Under the pieces are notes generated by a model that was not told the origin of the DNA, searched no databases, and was given only the letters and a program-made list of their open reading frames with translations. From Acidobacterium capsulatum ATCC 51196 (GTDB taxonomy: Bacteria; Acidobacteriota; Terriglobia; Terriglobales; Acidobacteriaceae), in assembly GCF_000022565.1 (NCBI RefSeq), contig NC_012483.1:3224001-3288000 (forward strand): a stretch of 64,000 bases of DNA, read 5' to 3'. The translations under genes were made by a program, and so were the position numbers. Shown piece after piece: positions 17,197 through 26,459 of the stretch (positions within the stretch are counted from its first letter, which is position 1; each line of letters begins with the position of its first letter).

Positions 17197-19278
17197 ATGT
17201 CATTTGAGTCCACCATGCCCACATTTGGCAGTTTCGCGCTCCTACTCGCTCTCGCGCTGAGCGCCTACAACCTGCTTGCAGGTGGTATTGCGCTTCGGCA
17301 ACTTGCCACTGGACGACGTGGCAGGATATCCCCTGAAAAACTGGCAGAGACGGCCCGCCGCGCCGGCATTGCCAGCTTTGTGGCCGTGAGCTGCGCCGCC
17401 TTTGCGCTGGTGTGGGCGGCCTTCACCAACGATTTCTCGGTGTCCTACATCCTGCACCACTCCAACCGCGCGCTGGCGGCCCCCTACAAGTTTGCCGCGC
17501 TGTGGTCAGGGCAGGAGGGCTCGCTGCTGTTGTGGGCCTGGCTGCTGGCCGGCTACGGCTTTGTGGTGCGCCTGCGGCACAAGGTGGATGTGAAGCTCTC
17601 GGCCTACGCCTCGACGATTCTGGCGGCGGTGCAGGTCTTCTTCCTGATGGTGGTGAATTTTGCCGCGCCTCCGTTTGCGCTGGTGCAGGGTGCGGTTCCC
17701 GCGGATGGGTTCGGGCTGAATCCGCTGCTGCAGTATCCGGAGATGGTGATTCATCCGCCGATGCTGTACCTGGGTTATGTGGGCTTCAGCGTGCCCTTTG
17801 CGTTTGCGCTGGGCGCGCTGATGATGCGGTATCCGGGCGAGAAGTGGATTCACATCACGCGCCGCTGGACGATGGTGACGTGGCTGTTTTTGACCTGCGG
17901 CATCTTTCTGGGCATGCACTGGGCCTATGAGGTGCTGGGCTGGGGCGGCTACTGGGGCTGGGACCCGGTGGAAAATGCTTCGCTGATGCCATGGATCGCA
18001 GGTACGGCCTTTCTGCACTCGGTGATGATGCAGGAGAAGCGCGGCATGATGAAGAGCTGGAATGTGTGGCTGATCTTCTCCACCTTCATGCTCTCGATTC
18101 TGGGCACGCTGCTGACGCGCAGCGGACTGGTGAGCTCGGTGCATGCCTTTGCGCAGTCCTCGATCGGCACATGGTTCTGGGTATTCCTGGTGATCGTGAT
18201 GGCGGTGTGCCTGTTCACCTACATCCTGCAGCGCGATCACCTCAAGAGTGACCACAAGCTGGAAGCGCTGGTATCGCGCGAGTCGAGCTTTCTCTTTAAC
18301 AACGTCGTTCTGCTGGCCGCCTGCTTTACGGTGCTGTGGGGCACGCTGTTTCCGGTGCTGTCAGAGTTTGTGCAGGGCAACAAGGTGACGGTGAGCGCGC
18401 CTTTCTATGACCGGGTGGCCGTGCCGATCGGGCTGTTTCTGCTGTTCTTGACCGGCATTGGCCCGCTGCTGGCCTGGCGCAGCACGTCGCTGCGAAGCAT
18501 TCGCAAGAACTTCATTGTGCCGGCGGCGGTAGGCGCGGCATTTGGTGTGGCGGTGATGTTCGTGGGCGTGCATCCCTGGGTGATCTTTCAGGGAGATACG
18601 GGGCCGTTTTATTCGTGGGTGACATTTGTGCTCGCGGCCGCGGTGACCACGGCGATTGCGTCGGAATTTTTTCGCGGCGCGCGGGTCATTCAGCGGCACA
18701 CTGGCAAAAATCTGTTTGCGGCTGTGGTGCAACTGACGCGCCGCAACACGCGCCGCTACGGCGGCTACCTGGTTCACTTTGGCGTGGTGGTGATCTTTAT
18801 AGGGTTTGCCGGATCGGCGTTTAACCAGAGCAAAGAAGCCGAATTGAACTTCAAGCAGAGCATGACGGTCGGGCCGTACCGGCTCCAGTGCCTGGACTAC
18901 TCCGAAGACACGAACCCGAACTATGACACCGAGTACGCGCTGCTGAATGTGTACCGGGACGGCAAGTTCATCACGCAGCTTGATCCCTCGAAGCGCTTTT
19001 ATGAGGCGAGCCAGCAGGTGTCGACCATTGTGGCCAATCGCTCGACACCGCTGTGGGACCTGTATGTGATTTATGCGGGCAAGGACGATCAGACGGGCCA
19101 GCCGATCATTCGCGCGTTTCTGAATCCGCTGGTGATGTGGATATGGATTGGAGTGATCATCGTGGCGCTCGGCACGCTGCTGGCTCTGGTGCCGAATTCG
19201 CAGCCCGCCAGCGCCGTGGAGCGCGGATCGCGGCAATCGGAGCGCGAGCTGGCACCCGCGAGAAAGGCCGGCGTATGA
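17197..19278 (+). CDS. ccmF: Cytochrome c maturation protein CcmF (heme lyase subunit)
   Basis: A 693-residue polytopic membrane protein with the CcmF/CcsA-type tryptophan-rich motif WGGYWGWDPVENASLMPWI at about residues 248-266. Conserved His-containing helices include YILHHSNRALAAPYKFAALW and MVIHPPMLYLGYVGF. CcmF with CcmH attaches heme to apocytochrome c at the periplasmic face of the inner membrane. An alternative start lies 6 codons downstream. The gene overlaps the next by ATGA, so the two are translationally coupled. CcmA-E genes are not in the window and must be elsewhere or absent. Confidence 0.93.
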   Translation: MSFESTMPTFGSFALLLALALSAYNLLAGGIALRQLATGRRGRISPEKLAETARRAGIASFVAVSCAAFALVWAAFTNDFSVSYILHHSNRALAAPYKFAALWSGQEGSLLLWAWLLAGYGFVVRLRHKVDVKLSAYASTILAAVQVFFLMVVNFAAPPFALVQGAVPADGFGLNPLLQYPEMVIHPPMLYLGYVGFSVPFAFALGALMMRYPGEKWIHITRRWTMVTWLFLTCGIFLGMHWAYEVLGWGGYWGWDPVENASLMPWIAGTAFLHSVMMQEKRGMMKSWNVWLIFSTFMLSILGTLLTRSGLVSSVHAFAQSSIGTWFWVFLVIVMAVCLFTYILQRDHLKSDHKLEALVSRESSFLFNNVVLLAACFTVLWGTLFPVLSEFVQGNKVTVSAPFYDRVAVPIGLFLLFLTGIGPLLAWRSTSLRSIRKNFIVPAAVGAAFGVAVMFVGVHPWVIFQGDTGPFYSWVTFVLAAAVTTAIASEFFRGARVIQRHTGKNLFAAVVQLTRRNTRRYGGYLVHFGVVVIFIGFAGSAFNQSKEAELNFKQSMTVGPYRLQCLDYSEDTNPNYDTEYALLNVYRDGKFITQLDPSKRFYEASQQVSTIVANRSTPLWDLYVIYAGKDDQTGQPIIRAFLNPLVMWIWIGVIIVALGTLLALVPNSQPASAVERGSRQSERELAPARKAGV

Positions 19279-19751
19279 AGAAGCGCATGATGCGTGCCAT
19301 GCAGTTCCTGGTGGCTCCGGCTATTGCGGCGGTCATGATGATCTCGATGGGCGCCTCGACGGACGCGAGCCGCGTGAGCAACCTGAGCCAGCAACTGATG
19401 TGCGTTTGCGGATGCAACGAGATTCTGGGCAACTGCAATCATGAGAGCTGCCCTGACTCGCCGGTGATGCTTGCCGAATTGCGTAAGGATGTGGCCAAGG
19501 GGATGAGCGATCAGGCCGTCTTCAAGGCTTTTCAGGCCGAGTACGGAGCCACGGTGCTGGCTGCTCCCATGCTGACGCGGTTCAACGTGGTGGCGTGGGT
19601 GATGCCGCCGCTGTTGCTGGTGCTGGGAATATTTGGCGTCATGGCGCTGGTGCGCAAGTGGCGTCTGCGGTCTGCTCCGGTGCCCGCGCCCGCAAATGTG
19701 CAGCACTTTGATCAACTGCGTGACCGTATTCGGAAGGAGACCGACCTATGA
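19275..19751 (+). CDS. ccmH: Cytochrome c maturation thiol protein CcmH
   Basis: A 158-residue protein with a signal or anchor helix at about residues 9-30, a thiol motif in LMCVCGCNEILGNCNHESC, a helical domain (LRKDVAKGMSDQAVFKAFQAEYG), and a C-terminal membrane helix at about residues 103-125. Classical CcmH has LRCxxC for reducing the apocytochrome CxxCH cysteines. Here the motif is Cys-richer (five Cys in 19 residues), a form I regard as a lineage variant. ATGA overlaps couple it to ccmF before it and the small gene after it. Confidence 0.88.
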   Translation: MKKRMMRAMQFLVAPAIAAVMMISMGASTDASRVSNLSQQLMCVCGCNEILGNCNHESCPDSPVMLAELRKDVAKGMSDQAVFKAFQAEYGATVLAAPMLTRFNVVAWVMPPLLLVLGIFGVMALVRKWRLRSAPVPAPANVQHFDQLRDRIRKETDL

Positions 19752-20032
19752 GCCTTGTTGCCTGCGTATTGTTGCTGGTGGCCAGCATGGTATTCGTCTT
19801 TTATCCTGAGCGCCGTGTGGCCGCGCAGCGCCAGAAGACGCGCCTCGAATATCTGCGCGAGCACCAGACCGTGCTGTATGACAACCTGCGCGATCTGAAT
19901 TTTGAGAACCGCGCCGGAAAGTACTCCGAAGAGGATTACTCGGCGCAGCGCGCACAACTGGAAAACGAAGCCGCCGAAGTGCTGGCGGAGATCGATCTGC
20001 TGGAAGCGCGTCTTGCCTCGCGCCCTAGCTAG
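19748..20032 (+). CDS. Small CcmI-like membrane-anchored protein
   Basis: A 94-residue protein with one N-terminal membrane helix (residues 3-18) and a charged helical tail. The segment LRDLNFENRAGKYSEEDY resembles the helical hairpin after the membrane helix in CcmI N-termini (L-x-x-L-x-x-D-x-x-x-G-x-x-x-x-x-x-Y). CcmI holds apocytochrome c for the CcmF/H heme lyase through TPR repeats, which are absent here. The start overlaps the ccmH stop (ATGA). Position and motif support a role in cytochrome c assembly; this is inference. Confidence 0.7.
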   Translation: MSLVACVLLLVASMVFVFYPERRVAAQRQKTRLEYLREHQTVLYDNLRDLNFENRAGKYSEEDYSAQRAQLENEAAEVLAEIDLLEARLASRPS

Positions 20033-20073
20033 CCCCTGACCGCCTTGCCATCTCACCGATAGGAAGACTCCCA

Positions 20074-21456
20074 TTGATCGCGACACGCACTTCACTTCAG
20101 GCTTCGCGCTGGCTTGTGCTGGCTGCCCTGGCGCTTCCTCTGGCGGCGCAGGCTGTGAATGTAACCGGAACTGTAACGAATAAGACTAGCGGACGCCCGG
20201 ACGCCGGGGATACGGTCACACTGTTGTCGCTGGCGAACGGAATGCAGGAGGTCGGCTCGACGAAGACCGATGCTCAAGGGCATTACACCCTGCAAGTGCC
20301 CGACAGCGACATGCATCTGGTACGCGTGGACCACGAGAAGGCCGAGTATTATGCCGCGGTGCCGCCGGGCAGCACGCACGTGGATGTGAGCGTGTATGAC
20401 GTGGCCGCGAAGGTGAAGGGCATCAAGACCGAAGACGATGTGTATCAAATGCAGACCGATGCGCAAGGCCTGCACGTGATCGAGAGCTTTTTTGTCGATA
20501 ACAGTTCCACGCCGCCTCGCACGCAGTACAGCGACCATGCTTACGTGTTCACGCTGCCGCCGGGTGCGCAGATTGATGGCGGACAGGCAGCGGGCCCGCA
20601 GGGTATGCCGATTTCGTCCACACCGGTGCCGACGGGAGAAAAGGGGCATTATGCCTTCGTGTTTCCGTTGCGCCCGGGCCAGACGCGCTTTGCGGTGAGC
20701 TATTCGCTGCCCTATTCGGGCAAGCTGACCTTTATGCCGCAGGAGTCGCTACCAACCGACAATGTGGCCGTGATGCTGCCGAACAGCATGACCTTTACGC
20801 CGGATGCAGGCGGGCTCTTCCAGCCGGTGCACGATCAGTCGGTGCCGGCGCAGACCTTTGTGGCGAAGAATCTTGCACCGGGGCAGAAGATTTCGTTCAC
20901 GGTTTCAGGAACAGGCGCGATGCCGCGCAGCATGCAGGACCAGTCCGGCGGGCAGCAGAGCGGGGCGGCGGCGCAGAGCGCGCAAGGAGCTCAGGGCGGC
21001 CAGGGAATGCCCGATACAGCCACCTCGCAGGGCGACCGTCCCGGGGGCGGCCTGGGGACGCCGATTGATACGCCGGGTCCGCTGCATAAATACCGCTGGT
21101 GGATTCTGAGCGCGATTGGCCTGCTGCTGGTGGTGGCTGCGGCGTTCATGCTGCGCGGGCAGCCTGCCGGAACCGCGGCCGTGCCGGTGGAGCCGGAGCC
21201 TTCTCCGCTGACGCCGACGGTGGTGACCGCTGAAGATACGGTGCGGGCCGCGCAGCCTGCCACGCCGGCTGCGAAGCCGGCAGCCGGGTACACCGCTGCG
21301 CCCGCTGGCACGACAGGGCTGCTGCAGGCTTTGAAAGAAGAGCTCTTTGCGTTGGAGACCGAACGCGTGGAAGGAAAACTGACCGAGGCGCAGTACGCCG
21401 AAGTCAAGGCTGCCGTGGAAGTGGTGCTGCGACGCGCGCTGAGCCGTCGCTCCTGA
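20074..21456 (+). CDS. Membrane protein with carboxypeptidase-regulatory-like domain and CcmI-like tail
   Basis: The start is a TTG, supported by AGGAAG at 20061-20066; no nearer ATG fits the signal peptide (RWLVLAALALPLAAQA). The 460-residue protein has a carboxypeptidase-regulatory-like beta domain at about residues 28-100 (VTGTVTNKTSGRPDAGDTV), a second beta-rich region to about 290, a Gln/Gly-rich linker, one membrane helix at about 343-363, a Pro/Ala-rich stretch and a short helical end. That end (ETERVEGKLTEAQYAEVKAA) resembles the helical hairpin of the small gene upstream. It lies 41 bp after that gene and ends the ccm group. Function is unknown, probably periplasmic. Confidence 0.72.
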   Translation: MIATRTSLQASRWLVLAALALPLAAQAVNVTGTVTNKTSGRPDAGDTVTLLSLANGMQEVGSTKTDAQGHYTLQVPDSDMHLVRVDHEKAEYYAAVPPGSTHVDVSVYDVAAKVKGIKTEDDVYQMQTDAQGLHVIESFFVDNSSTPPRTQYSDHAYVFTLPPGAQIDGGQAAGPQGMPISSTPVPTGEKGHYAFVFPLRPGQTRFAVSYSLPYSGKLTFMPQESLPTDNVAVMLPNSMTFTPDAGGLFQPVHDQSVPAQTFVAKNLAPGQKISFTVSGTGAMPRSMQDQSGGQQSGAAAQSAQGAQGGQGMPDTATSQGDRPGGGLGTPIDTPGPLHKYRWWILSAIGLLLVVAAAFMLRGQPAGTAAVPVEPEPSPLTPTVVTAEDTVRAAQPATPAAKPAAGYTAAPAGTTGLLQALKEELFALETERVEGKLTEAQYAEVKAAVEVVLRRALSRRS

Positions 21457-21475
21457 GGCGCGATGGAAGAACAGC

Positions 21476-21505
21476 AAAGGGGCAGGCCGTGAGGCCTGCC
21501 CCTTT
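21476..21505. terminator. Bidirectional rho-independent terminator
   Basis: A 13-bp stem (AAAGGGGCAGGCC and complement) with a GTGA loop lies between the ccm group and the convergent S9 peptidase gene. A- and T-runs flank both arms. Confidence 0.92.
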
Positions 21506-21523
21506 GTGTATTTTGAGAGCGGA

Positions 21524-23605
21524 TTACTTTTTGAAAGCAGCGTCGATGAAGTTCACGATGCGCTGACGCCCGTCAAAGCCGTGCCACGGTTCGGGGCTGG
21601 GCATGCCGAAGATGGCGCGCGCGAGCGAGCCGTGGTTGTCGCGAGGATACTCGACCAGATCGACGGGTACGCCCATTTGCCGCAGTGCGCGATACATTTC
21701 TTCGCTCTGGCCCTTGGGGTCAGTGGTGTCAGCCATGCCCTGCAGCAGCAGCATGGGCGTATGAGCATGCGCCGCAAAGGAGAGCGGGCTCTGACGCCAT
21801 GCGGCGTCGGAGCGCTCCCAGGGCAGGCCGTAAAACCAGCGGTCGTACCAGGAGCCGTCCTCGGTTCCGTATTCACTCTCCTGATCGATGACGGGAGCGC
21901 CGGCAATGATGGCTTTGAAGCGGGTGGTTTTGCCCTCGACAAAGCCGGCCATTTCGCCGCCATAGCTGTAACCCATCAGCACGAGTTTTTGGGCATCGAT
22001 GGGATCGTGCGCAATCACGGCATCGACGCCGGTCATTATGTCGCGATAGTCGCCGCCGCCCAGGTCATTGTGATTGGCCGCGACGAAGGATGCGCCGTAG
22101 CCGGTGCTGCCGCGCGGGTTGGGCTCAAAGACGGCCCATCCGTGGCCGAGCAGGAACTCGTTGAAGGCGAAGTAATCGTCTTGCCATGCGCCGGTGGGGC
22201 CGCCGTGAACATCGACGATGAGCGGAACCCTGTGCGCGGAGCTGGCCTGCGGCGGCAGGTAGAGCAGGCCCTGCAGGGTGAGGCCGTCGTTCTTCCACGT
22301 GACGACGTGCGCGGGCACCTGCGGCCATGCGGCGGGCAGAATGGCAGGCGCGTGCAGGGCCTCTGGTGTGTCATTGAGCTTGGCCGCGTAGTAGAGTGTC
22401 GTGGGCGTGGTGCTGCCGGAACCGAGCCAGACCCAGCCCGTGTTCTTTGCATTGGTGTTGAGCTGCGTGACGGAGGGCGTGGGGAAGCGCAGCAGGTGAT
22501 TGCTCTGTGCGCTGACGGCGAGCACCGTAGTCTGCACGCCGCTTTGCACCGTTTGCAGCGCTCCTGCGGGCGATGCGATGGGGTTGCCGTAGCCGATGGA
22601 GCCCTGGAAGGACGCGGTGAGATCTTTCACCGCATGGGTGGCAAAGTGGAGCACGTAGAGGTCGCTGTAGCCCGGCGGCGTGTTGGCCTGCGATTGCGCG
22701 AGGAAGTAGAAGCGCCGGTCATGCCACGACCACGCGCCTCCGCTCACGGTGGCGGGAACGGCGCTGAGCTTCTCAGGATGAGCTGGGTCGGAGATATTGA
22801 GGCGCCATGCGCTACCGGCGGGATGCAACTCCCCGAGGCCGTTCATGCCGGAGCAGAAGGCGACGAGCTGGCTGCCCGAGTGGCTCCATGCGACGCCGCG
22901 CACGTTGGGCGGAACAGCGGTGGCGGTAAGCTTGCCGCTCACGGGGTCGAGCAGATAGAGGCGCGTGCCGTGCGGATTGTGATCCACCCAGACGGCGTCT
23001 GCCTTCTCCTGCTTCTGCTTTTTCTCTCCGGGCGTTTGCGGGTCGAGGGCGGTGATGGCGATGAGTTTGCCATCGGGAGATACGGAAAAGCTGGAGACGC
23101 CGATGGGCAGCGGAGTGGGCTTCTGCGCTTTGGAGTGGAGGCCGGGCGGAATGGCGTCCGGCTCCTGCGATGCATCGACAGCGGGCAGCACCTTGAGGTC
23201 GAAGGCATGCGCCTCGCCGCCATTCATGGGCAGGCGAAAGAGCTGCGTGGTGTCTCCGCGATGCGCGAGGAAGAGCACGCTGCGGCCATCGGGCATCCAG
23301 GCGGCGTCGAACTCTCCGCGCGTGTCCTTCGCATCGTTGGCGGGTGATTGGGTGAGTTGCCGCGCGGTGTTGGTAGCAATGTCGATGAGCCAGAGGTGGC
23401 TCTTGCCGCCCTTGGCCGTGGTGTCATTGACGGCGACGAGCACCTGTTTGCCGTCAGGCGAAAGCAGGGGGTGGCTGAGCGCGCGCACCTGGCGCATGTC
23501 TTCATTGGTGGGGAAGCGCGGTTGCGCGGCGCGGGCCGTGGCCGTGAGGCAGAGAGCCGCGCCGAGCAGCGCGCTGAGCGCAGGCAGAGAGGCAAATTTT
23601 GGCAT
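21524..23605 (-). CDS. Secreted S9-family (acylaminoacyl/dipeptidyl) peptidase
   Basis: Start placed at the ATG opening MPKFASLPALSALLGAALCL, whose signal peptide ends ARA; the frame extends 171 codons further upstream but overlaps the divergent gene and has no homology signal. The 693-residue protein has an N-terminal beta-propeller (about 25-400) and a C-terminal alpha/beta-hydrolase domain. The nucleophile is in LMGYSYGGEMAGF, the Asp in LQGMADTTDPKGQ and the His in RDNHGS. S9 enzymes trim oligopeptides; this one is probably periplasmic. It diverges from gph with 81 bp between the starts. Confidence 0.9.
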   Translation of the reverse strand: MPKFASLPALSALLGAALCLTATARAAQPRFPTNEDMRQVRALSHPLLSPDGKQVLVAVNDTTAKGGKSHLWLIDIATNTARQLTQSPANDAKDTRGEFDAAWMPDGRSVLFLAHRGDTTQLFRLPMNGGEAHAFDLKVLPAVDASQEPDAIPPGLHSKAQKPTPLPIGVSSFSVSPDGKLIAITALDPQTPGEKKQKQEKADAVWVDHNPHGTRLYLLDPVSGKLTATAVPPNVRGVAWSHSGSQLVAFCSGMNGLGELHPAGSAWRLNISDPAHPEKLSAVPATVSGGAWSWHDRRFYFLAQSQANTPPGYSDLYVLHFATHAVKDLTASFQGSIGYGNPIASPAGALQTVQSGVQTTVLAVSAQSNHLLRFPTPSVTQLNTNAKNTGWVWLGSGSTTPTTLYYAAKLNDTPEALHAPAILPAAWPQVPAHVVTWKNDGLTLQGLLYLPPQASSAHRVPLIVDVHGGPTGAWQDDYFAFNEFLLGHGWAVFEPNPRGSTGYGASFVAANHNDLGGGDYRDIMTGVDAVIAHDPIDAQKLVLMGYSYGGEMAGFVEGKTTRFKAIIAGAPVIDQESEYGTEDGSWYDRWFYGLPWERSDAAWRQSPLSFAAHAHTPMLLLQGMADTTDPKGQSEEMYRALRQMGVPVDLVEYPRDNHGSLARAIFGMPSPEPWHGFDGRQRIVNFIDAAFKK

Positions 23606-23686
23606 GGCCGAAGCATATCTCAAGCGAAGCGGGAATGGGCGGGTGGCGGGCCGCGCAGTTTTGCGGGCTGCCGCTACACTGGAGAT

Positions 23687-24388
23687 ATGCTCTCTGTGCT
23701 TCGCCCGCTGCCTGTGGAACAGATTCGTCTGGTGGTCTTTGACCTGGACGGAACGCTGATTGATTCGCGTAAGGACCTCTGCAATGCCGTGAACGCCATG
23801 CTGGCGGAGTTTCACCGGCAGCCGCTGCCTGAGGAGATTATCGCAAGCTACATCGGCGACGGCGCGGGCATGCTGGTGCGGCGCGCGCTGGGCGATCCGC
23901 ACGATGAGCCGCTGGTGGATGACGCACTGCAGCACTTTCTGGCGTACTACCGCGAGCACAAGCTGGATCACACCTATGTGTATGAGGGTGTGATGGAGTC
24001 GCTGGCGAAGCTGCGCGCGTTGCCGAATGGTGCGGGGTCGCGCGCGATGGCCGTGCTGACCAACAAGCCGATTGGCCCGTCGCTGGCTATTTGTGCGGCG
24101 CTTGGCTTGAGCGAGCACTTCTTTCGCATTTATGGCGGAGACAGCTTTGAGACGAAAAAGCCTGATCCTGTAGGGCTGCTGGCGTTGATGCAGGAGGCGG
24201 GCGCAAAGCCGGAGGAGACGCTGATGGTAGGTGACTCTGATGTGGACCTGCTGACGGCGCAGCGCGCGGGTGCGTGGTCATTGGGATGCCGCTATGGGCT
24301 TTCGCCGCACACGATCGAGAACATTCCGGCCGATGTGCTGGTGGACACTCCGATGGAGTGGATGGATGCCTTCGCGGCAGGAGAGTGA
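23687..24388 (+). CDS. gph: HAD-family phosphoglycolate phosphatase
   Basis: A 233-residue HAD hydrolase. Motif I is VVFDLDGTLIDS, motif II is AVLTNKP, the motif III Lys lies in ETKKPDP, and motif IV is VGDSDVD. A helical cap lies between motifs I and II. Such proteins dephosphorylate 2-phosphoglycolate from DNA repair or oxygenase reactions. The ATG at 23687 is preceded by GGAG. A longer in-frame extension overlaps the divergent peptidase gene and was rejected. It is 9 bp from uvrB, consistent with a shared transcript and a DNA-repair link. Confidence 0.85.
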   Translation: MLSVLRPLPVEQIRLVVFDLDGTLIDSRKDLCNAVNAMLAEFHRQPLPEEIIASYIGDGAGMLVRRALGDPHDEPLVDDALQHFLAYYREHKLDHTYVYEGVMESLAKLRALPNGAGSRAMAVLTNKPIGPSLAICAALGLSEHFFRIYGGDSFETKKPDPVGLLALMQEAGAKPEETLMVGDSDVDLLTAQRAGAWSLGCRYGLSPHTIENIPADVLVDTPMEWMDAFAAGE

Positions 24389-24397
24389 AGACGGTTT

Positions 24398-26392
24398 ATG
24401 AGCATGGAGTTTCAGCTAGTCAGCGAATATCAGCCGAAGGGCGACCAGGTGCGCGCGATTCGCGAGCTGGTGGGCGGCGTGGCCTCAGGCGAGCAACACC
24501 AGGTGCTGCTTGGGGTGACCGGCTCGGGCAAGACCTTTACGATGGCCAAGGTGATTGAAGAGCTGAACCGGCCGGCGCTGATTCTAGCGCATAACAAGAC
24601 GCTGGCCGCGCAGCTCTTTCACGAGTTCAAGCAGTTCTTCCCCAACAACGCGGTCGAGTACTTTGTGTCGTACTACGACTACTATCAGCCGGAAGCGTAT
24701 ATTCCCGCGGGCGATCTCTACATTGAGAAGGAAGCGACGATCAATGAAGAGCTCGATAAGCTGCGGCTTTCAGCGACGCGCTCGCTCTTTGAGCGGCGGG
24801 ACTGCATCATTGTGGCGTCGGTTTCGTGCATCTATGGCCTCGGCTCGCCGGAAGCCTATTACGGCATGCTGCTGCTGCTTGAGAAGGGGCAGAAGATTCG
24901 CCGTGAAGACATCACGCGGCGGCTGGTGGAGATATTGTATGAGCGCAACGATGCCGACTTCCGGCGTGGCACCTTCCGGGTGCGCGGCGATGTGATCGAG
25001 GTGTATCCCACCTATGACGAGAATGCATTTCGCATCGAGCTGTTTGGGGATGAGATTGATTCGCTGGCGCAGATTGATCCGCTGTTTGGAACGGTGAAGC
25101 AGAAGTATTCGCGGCTGCCGATTTACCCCAAGAGCCACTATGTGGTGATGCCCGAGCGCAAGAAGTCGGCGATGGATTCGATTCTGGAAGAGCTGGGCAC
25201 GTGGGAGAAAGAGCTGGAGGCGCAGGGCCGCATGGTCGAGGCGCAGCGCGTGCATCAGCGCACGCGCTTTGATCTGGAGATGATCAAGTCGATGGGCTAT
25301 TGCCACGGCATTGAGAACTATTCGCGGCACTTCTCTGGCCGGCTGCCGGGTGAGCCTCCGCCGACGCTGCTGGATTATTTTCCACGTGACTTTCTGCTGT
25401 TTATCGATGAGTCGCATGTCACAGTGCCGCAGTTGCACGGCATGTGGCACGGCGACCGCTCGCGCAAGCAGAACCTCGTGGATTATGGCTTCCGGCTGCC
25501 GTCGGCGATGGACAATCGTCCGCTGAAGTTTGAAGAGTTTGAGGCGCGCACGCACCAGCTTGTATATGTGTCGGCGACGCCCGGCGCTTATGAGCTGACA
25601 AAATCCGCCGGTGTGGTGGTGGAGCAGATTATCCGGCCGACGGGACTGATCGATCCCGAGGTGGAGATTCGCCCGATTCGCGGGCAGATCGACGATCTGC
25701 TGGCGGAGATTCGCGATCGTGTGGCCAAGGGCGAGCGCGTGCTGGTCACGACGCTCACCAAGCGCATGGCCGAGGACCTGTCGGGCTACTACAGCGAGGT
25801 GGGCGTGCGCTGCCGCTACATGCACTCGGAGATTGAGACGCTGGAGCGTGTGAAGCTGCTGCGCGATTTGCGCAAAGGCGAGTATGACGTGCTGGTGGGC
25901 ATCAATCTGCTGCGCGAAGGGCTCGATCTGCCGGAGGTTTCGCTGGTGGCGATTCTCGACGCGGATAAGGAAGGTTTTTTGCGTTCGGCCGGTTCACTGA
26001 TTCAGACGATTGGCCGCGCGGCTCGCAATGTGAATGGCCGCGCGATTCTGTATGCCGATCGCATCACCGATTCGATGCGGCAGGCGATGGATGAGACGGA
26101 TCGCCGCCGCACCGTGCAGCGCGCGTATAACGAAGAGCACGGCATCACGCCGACGTCGATCATTCGCTCGGCGGATATGTCGCTTGCGAAGATTCTCAAG
26201 GCCGAATATGCCGACCTCGAAGAAGAGTCAGAAGAGATGCCCGAGTTCAGTTCACAGGAGCAACTGGACACGTACATCCTGAAGCTTGAAACCGAGATGC
26301 GCGAGGCGGCGAAGAAGTTTGAGTTTGAGAAAGCCGCCAAGCTGCGCGATACGATCAAGGATCTGCGCAGCAAGGAGTTTTTGTTCAGCTAA
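24398..26392 (+). CDS. uvrB: Excinuclease ABC subunit B
   Basis: A 664-residue protein of normal UvrB length. The Walker A motif is in [14 protein letters not shown] (about residues 38-51), the damage-binding beta-hairpin region is [14 protein letters not shown], helicase motif II is [13 protein letters not shown], and motif VI lies in [23 protein letters not shown]-terminal UVR domain ends the protein ([19 protein letters not shown]). UvrB receives damaged DNA from UvrA and recruits UvrC in nucleotide-excision repair. It follows gph closely and ends before a bidirectional terminator. Confidence 0.98.
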   Translation: MSMEFQLVSEYQPKGDQVRAIRELVGGVASGEQHQVLLGVTGSGKTFTMAKVIEELNRPALILAHNKTLAAQLFHEFKQFFPNNAVEYFVSYYDYYQPEAYIPAGDLYIEKEATINEELDKLRLSATRSLFERRDCIIVASVSCIYGLGSPEAYYGMLLLLEKGQKIRREDITRRLVEILYERNDADFRRGTFRVRGDVIEVYPTYDENAFRIELFGDEIDSLAQIDPLFGTVKQKYSRLPIYPKSHYVVMPERKKSAMDSILEELGTWEKELEAQGRMVEAQRVHQRTRFDLEMIKSMGYCHGIENYSRHFSGRLPGEPPPTLLDYFPRDFLLFIDESHVTVPQLHGMWHGDRSRKQNLVDYGFRLPSAMDNRPLKFEEFEARTHQLVYVSATPGAYELTKSAGVVVEQIIRPTGLIDPEVEIRPIRGQIDDLLAEIRDRVAKGERVLVTTLTKRMAEDLSGYYSEVGVRCRYMHSEIETLERVKLLRDLRKGEYDVLVGINLLREGLDLPEVSLVAILDADKEGFLRSAGSLIQTIGRAARNVNGRAILYADRITDSMRQAMDETDRRRTVQRAYNEEHGITPTSIIRSADMSLAKILKAEYADLEEESEEMPEFSSQEQLDTYILKLETEMREAAKKFEFEKAAKLRDTIKDLRSKEFLFS

Positions 26393-26407
26393 GAAGCACG
26401 CATGGAG

Positions 26408-26444
26408 AAAGCCCCGCACGCGAGAGCGAATGCGGGGCTTTTTT
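26408..26444. terminator. Bidirectional terminator between uvrB and araB
   Basis: Stem AAAGCCCCGCA with its complement, a 12-base loop and a T-run on the plus strand. It separates the convergent uvrB and araB genes. Confidence 0.9.
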
Positions 26445-26459
26445 GTGTGCGCAGAGAGG

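Noticed and set aside
21506-23347. 613-codon plus-strand frame
   Set aside because: Antisense to the S9 peptidase gene, which has a complete catalytic triad; the shadow product shows no family.
23606-24118. N-terminal extension of the S9 peptidase
   Set aside because: It would overlap gph, lacks family likeness, and lies upstream of a clear signal peptide.
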